11,611 bases of DNA, from contig PACG01000003.1 in the NCBI GenBank assembly GCA_002699335.1, positions 1 to 11,611 on the forward strand, written 5' to 3'. A program made the position numbers and the translations under genes. The notes beneath the pieces were generated by a model. That model was not told the origin of the DNA and did no database searches. It saw nothing but the letters and a program-made list of their open reading frames with translations. Source of the stretch: Candidatus Poribacteria bacterium. GTDB taxonomy: Bacteria > Poribacteria > WGA-4E > UBA9662. Shown here in pieces: positions 8,144-11,611 of the stretch (position 1 is its first letter; each line of letters starts with the position of its first letter).

Positions 8144-8893
8144 TTATCCTGTTAACCATCTTTTGAACCAAGCTACGGAGTTTTTCCACATCACATCACA
8201 AGTGCTGTGGGCAACACCTTTGTGAAGAACTACTTCGATTCTGTCCGAACAATCTACGTAAATTTCGGAGAGGGCTTCAGCGAATCGTTGACCTCCATCA
8301 GGAGGAACCTGCTGGTCATCAGCACCAGATTGAAACGAGATAGCGGGGCAATGAACGTAGTTTTCCAAGTGCGTCAAAGGATTGTATTGGTTATAATAAG
8401 CTTGTGCGTTTTTGTCTGGTTTACCTGGTGATTCGAAAGATCCGGGGCGTAACCAATCTGGTGTGGCAATCATTGCCGAAACTGCAGTGATACGTTTGTC
8501 CTCCCCCGCAGCTGCCACGGCGATGTCTCCTCCCATTGAAACTCCTCCCATACCGATTTTTTCCTCAACGGACAGGTTTTTGATTGCCCAGTCGATAATT
8601 TTTGGTGTTTCTTTTGTTGTGTTTGCCAAGATTGGCCAGAAGTAGCACCGGATGTTATTACGAACTCTTTCTCGGAGTTCCTCAACTGTATTATCCATGC
8701 GATCGCCATGCTGATCGGGATCAAAACTTAGCACGAGGAATCCAGCCTTTGCAATCGTTTCTGCTTCTCTTATTCCTGTGTCCTTATCCCAACTGAAACC
8801 TGCAAGCCAAATGACGAGTTGTCGTCTCTCGAGTCCTTCAGGTTCGTACCAAACTAATGGGATTTCATCAACTGTTGCTTGTTGGATATTCAT
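8144..8893 (-). CDS. cytoplasmic alpha/beta hydrolase (YjfP/dienelactone hydrolase-like esterase)
   Basis: 249 aa from the ATG at 8893-8891, preceded by GGGAGGG six bases or fewer upstream. An in-frame ATG at 8911 would add six residues (MKGREK) that are encoded by the Shine-Dalgarno itself, so the shorter start is preferred. The fold is an alpha/beta hydrolase: a beta-strand with LAGFSWDK (oxyanion region, about 30-37), the nucleophile elbow G-V-S119-M-G, an acid at D193 within GADDQQVP, and H229 in GVAHST. Length and the pattern of NPLTHLE, a G-x-DD-x-x-VP acid loop and a G-V-x-H segment recall E. coli YjfP, an esterase of about the same length. No signal peptide is seen, so it is cytoplasmic. 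The substrate cannot be told. It is transcribed toward the cytochrome block, has no same-strand partner in the window, and is divergent from the sugar transporter genes. It may belong to carbohydrate ester metabolism or be unrelated. Confidence 0.88.
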   Translation of the reverse strand: MNIQQATVDEIPLVWYEPEGLERRQLVIWLAGFSWDKDTGIREAETIAKAGFLVLSFDPDQHGDRMDNTVEELRERVRNNIRCYFWPILANTTKETPKIIDWAIKNLSVEEKIGMGGVSMGGDIAVAAAGEDKRITAVSAMIATPDWLRPGSFESPGKPDKNAQAYYNQYNPLTHLENYVHCPAISFQSGADDQQVPPDGGQRFAEALSEIYVDCSDRIEVVLHKGVAHSTCDVMWKNSVAWFKRWLTG

Positions 8894-8898
8894 TTTTT

Positions 8899-8907
8899 CC
8901 CTCCCTT
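8899..8907 (-). promoter_or_regulatory. ribosome binding site deciding the hydrolase start
   Basis: On the minus strand AAGGGAGGG is followed by five A residues and the ATG at 8893. The core GGAGG sits 6 nt from that ATG and downstream of the alternative ATG at 8911, so translation should start at 8893. Confidence 0.75.
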
Positions 8908-8911
8908 TCAT

Positions 8912-9319
8912 TTATCATTTGGTACAGAAGTAGGTTGAGTATTGAAGCGAAGAAAACTTAATTTCAAATTTATCCGAAAACTAGCTTCCTGCTCAGCAAC
9001 TTATTATTTTTGTTTTAGCAAAGACTAGCTTTACATAAAAAACGTCATTGCGGTTTATTAGCCACTTACTGTAAAAGGCGGGATACATGTGTCGTAGTCA
9101 GCACTGATGATTTTCACCATTTTAGATAAACCATTTTTGCTGGGTATCTTATCATAATTACAGAATCGTATCATTGTGCGTCCACACTGTTCGTCAACCC
9201 CAATTACTGTCAGCCAATCTGCCTCTTTACCTCAAAACATTAATCGTGTTAGAATATTTTATTAACTCGACTTGGTTATTCCTTCCGATATTAACAGTAA
9301 TCTAGCATTGAAAATTGTA
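8912..9319. other. AT-rich divergent intergenic region
   Basis: This stretch separates the minus-strand hydrolase from the plus-strand ABC importer operon and should hold both promoters. I see no ORF worth calling and no tRNA-like fold. Short symmetries include AGATA (9124-9128) with TATCT (9145-9149), which flank ACC...GGG and could form a weak operator-like dyad; TCAGCACTGA (9099-9108); and a direct repeat ACTAGCTT (8980-8987 and 9024-9031). None is strong enough to name. A possible promoter for the transporter is given separately. Confidence 0.5.
9226..9255 (+). promoter_or_regulatory. possible sigma70-type promoter of the ABC operon
   Basis: TTTACC (9226-9231, four of six consensus bases) and TAGAAT (9250-9255, five of six) are 18 nt apart. 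Transcription would start near 9262, leaving a leader of about 58 nt before the ATG at 9320. The -35 is weak, which would suit an activated or sugar-regulated promoter, but AT-rich DNA gives such matches often. Confidence 0.3.
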
Positions 9320-10633
9320 ATGACCTCAAGATACAAATCAATAATTTTATGGATCAAAAAGTCCATAACGCCTATGCTCTTTTTAGCCTGTTGCGCCTTA
9401 GCAGTTTGTGCATGTGACATTAAAAAACAGTATTCTTCGGAAAAAGAGAACAAAAAAACAAAGATATCTTTCTGGAATGGATTTACTGGTCCCGATGGGC
9501 AAACTATGTGGCAAATCATCAAGAAATTCGAGCAAGATTTCCCACAGTATGAGGTCGAAATGGAAATCATCCCGTGGAGCACCTATTTTGACAAATTGAT
9601 GGTTTCTCTGGGCTCAGGTAAGCCTCCAGATGTCTTTATCTTACATGAGAATGAATTACTCAACTATGTTCAGCAAGATGCCATTCGGTCACTAGACAAT
9701 TTGGTAAGAGGAGAACGAGGGATACCCGTTTCTGATTGCTTGGCCCCTATTTGGGATCGGGTTACTATCAATGGCAAAATTTATGGAATCCCACTTGATT
9801 GTCACAATACTGCTGTTTTCTACAACAAAGACTACTTTCGCCTGCTTAATGTCCCCGTACCTGAAAAACTAGAACGACACAATTTCTTTTTGTTGGCTAA
9901 TCAATTGACTGTTGATAGAGATGAAGATGGAAATCCTGAAAAATGGGGTTTTGTTTTCGGTGGATCGGTACTAAAGCACTTCTATACTTTGACCGAACAG
10001 TTTGGAGGCCAATTTCTAGACCGAAGGACAGGAAAATGTTTGATCGACCAAGAGGCTAGCCAGCAGGCACTCCAGATTCTCCACGATGCAATTAATAAGC
10101 ATGGCTACATGCCCAATCCAATTCATGACGGATCTAATCTATGGCAAGGGTTTCTACAAGGCCGAATTGCGATGTATACCGAGGGGATCTGGATGATGAA
10201 TGGGATGAAAAAACTCGCTAGCTTTGAATGGGGTGTCTTACCCTATCCACAGTTGGGTAATCGCTCGGCAGTATGGGCAAGTTCGCATGTAATGTGTTTG
10301 CCACGGTTCAGCGATACCATCGATTGGGAGGCAGCATGGACTCTTCTGACCTATCTGTCCAATCATGGTGTCACATGGTCAGATGGAGGCCAATTACCAG
10401 CTAGATACTCGCAGTTGAGTTCGCCAGATTTTACAGAGAAAGCACATTATCCTGTCTTTGCCGCACAGATACCACAGGTCATTTTCGGGCCCAACGATCC
10501 CAACATCATCGAAATCCAAACACGAATTGAGCCTTGTTTGCTTTCGGCTATGTCAGGCCAACAACCAATGTCAAAAATGGTCGATGAGATCAAAGTAGCA
10601 GTTGAAAGTATTTTACGAAGGAGTCTTGATTGA
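9320..10633 (+). CDS. ABC carbohydrate transporter solute-binding lipoprotein (family 1)
   Basis: 437 aa from the ATG at 9320. The N-terminus has basic residues, a hydrophobic core (about 18-30) and a Cys-rich end, with a loose lipobox V-C-A-C giving a likely lipidated C32. It would be anchored on the periplasmic side of a membrane. The mature part matches the UgpB/MalE-like SBP family 1: ISFWNGFTGPDG at about 49-60, WSTYFDKLMVSLGSGKPPD about 86-104, KIYGIPLDCHNTAVFYNKDYF about 153-173, DEDGNPEKWGF about 201-211 and the QGRIAMYTEGIWMM helix about 280-293. Family knowledge suggests an oligosaccharide, polyol or glycerophosphodiester ligand; the sequence does not decide which. It is the first gene of the importer operon. 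An in-frame TTG at 9272 would add 16 residues with no ribosome binding site, and ATG 9374 would delete the basic N-region. No Shine-Dalgarno is clear for any candidate, so the start is uncertain. Confidence 0.88.
   Translation: MTSRYKSIILWIKKSITPMLFLACCALAVCACDIKKQYSSEKENKKTKISFWNGFTGPDGQTMWQIIKKFEQDFPQYEVEMEIIPWSTYFDKLMVSLGSGKPPDVFILHENELLNYVQQDAIRSLDNLVRGERGIPVSDCLAPIWDRVTINGKIYGIPLDCHNTAVFYNKDYFRLLNVPVPEKLERHNFFLLANQLTVDRDEDGNPEKWGFVFGGSVLKHFYTLTEQFGGQFLDRRTGKCLIDQEASQQALQILHDAINKHGYMPNPIHDGSNLWQGFLQGRIAMYTEGIWMMNGMKKLASFEWGVLPYPQLGNRSAVWASSHVMCLPRFSDTIDWEAAWTLLTYLSNHGVTWSDGGQLPARYSQLSSPDFTEKAHYPVFAAQIPQVIFGPNDPNIIEIQTRIEPCLLSAMSGQQPMSKMVDEIKVAVESILRRSLD
10618..10623 (+). promoter_or_regulatory. 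ribosome binding site supporting the TTG start of the MalF-type permease
   Basis: AAGGAG is followed by a 6-nt spacer and TTG at 10630. It lies in the last codons of the binding-protein gene. The ideal spacing supports the rare TTG start and coupled translation through the TTGA overlap. Confidence 0.75.
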
Positions 10634-11526
10634 AAATCGATCACGGCCATCGTTCATTGTTGATTCAGCCTCTGATTAATTTCTCCTATGTTGTTCCTTA
10701 CCTGCTCCTATTTTTTTGTTGGCTGGTAATCCCAATTGCGACGGGATTCCTGATCAGCCTGACCAAATGGACGTTCATCTCTGGCAAATACCAGTTGGTT
10801 GGACTTAGAAACTACAAGGATGCCTTTGCAGATGAGCTCTTTCTAAAAGGCATCATCAATACTTTGTATTATACTACCATGACTGTAATTGGAGGGAATC
10901 TAGTTTCCTTTTTCTTGGCCTATGGACTAACAAAAGTCAAACGCTTCAGGAATGTGTTTCGGAAAATTTTCTTCGTTCCCCTTTTGCTAAGTGTTGGCAC
11001 CACAGGAATTATGTGGCAGTGGTTGTATAATACCGATTTTGGGATTATCAATTACTACTTGAATTTCTTGGGCATCAAGAATACCAACTGGCTAGGAGAT
11101 GCCCGGTTCAGCATGCCAGCAATTGCGTTGATGGCAATATGGGGCAGTTGCGGATTCAATATGCTGATCTACTACGCTGGCATACGAGAAATCCCCTCAG
11201 AACTGAAGGAAGCTGCCACCATTGATGGAGCTAGTGGGGTCCAGATGCTGAGATCGATTATTTTACCCCTGCTCCGCCCCAAGATCCTTTTTTGTCTGGT
11301 TATTTCTACCATCAGTAGTATTCAGGTTTTTGATCGTCCCTATATGTTGACAGGAGTTGGCCCTTATTTTTCCAATTACACCGCAATTTTTCACATTTAT
11401 TACCAAGCATTTCGTTACTTCCGTATGGGATATGCATCTGCTTGTGCGTTTGTCTTGGCTCTGTTAATTCTTATTTTTACCATTTCACTTTTCTTGATTT
11501 TGGGTAAGCATGAGGAATACTATTGA
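10630..11526 (+). CDS. ABC sugar permease, MalF/UgpA type
   Basis: 298 aa, starting at TTG and overlapping the binding-protein stop by 4 nt (TTGA). Six membrane segments are visible, at about 20-44, 80-100, 113-133, 160-182, 215-235 and 268-291, the normal count for a UgpA-like subunit of this length. The cytoplasmic EAA loop, which docks the ATPase, is intact at about 187-216: EIPSELKEAATIDGAS, then I-x-LP with G200 and P213. Other family marks are TKWTF near 45, VGLRNY near 57-62, and FVPLLLS followed by WQWLYN at 115-134. It should form the inner-membrane channel with the MalG-type subunit encoded next, fed by the binding protein upstream. No ATPase gene is in view; in such systems it is often encoded farther along or shared. 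The gene looks complete and undamaged. Confidence 0.93.
   Translation: MKIDHGHRSLLIQPLINFSYVVPYLLLFFCWLVIPIATGFLISLTKWTFISGKYQLVGLRNYKDAFADELFLKGIINTLYYTTMTVIGGNLVSFFLAYGLTKVKRFRNVFRKIFFVPLLLSVGTTGIMWQWLYNTDFGIINYYLNFLGIKNTNWLGDARFSMPAIALMAIWGSCGFNMLIYYAGIREIPSELKEAATIDGASGVQMLRSIILPLLRPKILFCLVISTISSIQVFDRPYMLTGVGPYFSNYTAIFHIYYQAFRYFRMGYASACAFVLALLILIFTISLFLILGKHEEYY
11512..11516 (+). promoter_or_regulatory. ribosome binding site of the MalG-type permease
   Basis: GAGGA lies 9 nt before the ATG at 11526, inside the end of the MalF-type gene. The TGATG overlap of stop and start indicates coupled translation. Confidence 0.55.
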
Positions 11527-11611
11527 TGAAAGACTCGAAAATCTCTACCATCATCTGGAATATCCTAACTAGTTATCTGCGCTATACTCATGTTGCTTCC
11601 GATCTTCTGGA
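11526..11611 (+). CDS. ABC sugar permease, MalG type: 5' end only, apparent frameshift
   Basis: The ATG overlaps the stop of the preceding permease by one base (TGATG) and has GAGGA upstream. The first residues, MKDSKISTIIWNIL, look like the cytoplasmic N-tail of a MalG/UgpE-type permease. In the same frame the next codons read TSYLRYTHVASDLL, which is not a membrane segment. Reading from 11569 in the +1 frame gives LVICAILMLLPIFW, the expected first transmembrane segment with the family's L-P-x-x-W ending. A stop (TAA, 11566-11568) closes that frame on its left. One extra base between about 11566 and 11590 would explain it, by a sequencing or assembly error or by a real mutation. A late start at ATG 11590 would lose most of the helix. 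The rest of the gene is beyond the window. Confidence 0.75.
   Translation, partial: MKDSKISTIIWNILTSYLRYTHVASDLL

Noticed and set aside
8980..9031. ACTAGCTT direct repeat as an attachment site or mobile element end
   Set aside because: Only 8 bp, 44 bp apart, with no integrase or transposase nearby; chance in AT-rich DNA is more likely.
9192..9197. Minus-strand TTGACG as the -35 of the hydrolase promoter
   Set aside because: No acceptable -10 box is found at 16-18 nt, and the site is about 300 nt from the gene.
9272..9319. TTG start at 9272 for the solute-binding protein
   Set aside because: No ribosome binding site is visible, and the extra 16 residues lengthen the lipoprotein signal region beyond the usual size. 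The alternative ATG 9320 is also without a clear site, so this is a preference.

Overview
The window suggests a bacterium of the Planctomycetota or a close relative in the PVC superphylum, or another lineage rich in these families such as Poribacteria or Lentisphaerota. The reason is a block of four families that are greatly expanded in such genomes: planctomycete-type cytochrome c (PSCyt1), DUF1501, pre-peptidase C-terminal (PPC) domains, and DUF1549/DUF1553. Coding GC looks moderate and the gaps are AT-rich. Start codons include a well-supported TTG. No ribosomal marker is present, so the phylum is inferred.

Layout. Positions 1-379 hold no convincing gene, only a doubtful 27-codon hydrophobic ORF and a small hairpin. 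This stretch ends in a perfect consensus sigma70-type promoter (TTGACA, 17 nt, TATAAT; 349-377). That promoter drives a four-gene plus-strand block at 416-8117: (1) a secreted PSCyt1 cytochrome fused to a seven-bladed WD40 propeller; (2) a Tat-exported DUF1501 protein of the alkaline phosphatase-like fold; (3) a large secreted protein with two PPC domains and Ig-like repeats; (4) a secreted PSCyt1-like / Big-2-like / DUF1549 / DUF1553 protein with two heme-type Cys-His motifs. The gaps are 40-53 nt and all four proteins carry export signals, so they probably form one operon for an envelope or periplasmic process. That process is not known for this family set; redox chemistry coupled to binding or breakdown of a polymer is a reasonable guess.

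The block ends in a strong hairpin (8104-8135). It converges there on a minus-strand cytoplasmic alpha/beta hydrolase resembling E. coli YjfP (8144-8893). After a gene-poor gap of about 425 nt, a plus-strand ABC carbohydrate importer operon begins: a lipoprotein solute-binding protein (9320-10633), a MalF-type permease that starts at TTG and overlaps it by 4 nt (10630-11526), and the 5' end of a MalG-type permease (from 11526) cut by the window edge. The MalG reading frame appears to shift around 11566-11590, because its first membrane segment reads through only in the +1 frame. No ATPase gene is in view.

No rRNA, tRNA, CRISPR array, insertion sequence or phage gene was recognised. The most useful observations are the promoter that rules out the longest start of gene 1, the apparent malG-type frameshift, and the four-gene block of uncharacterised families under one strong promoter.
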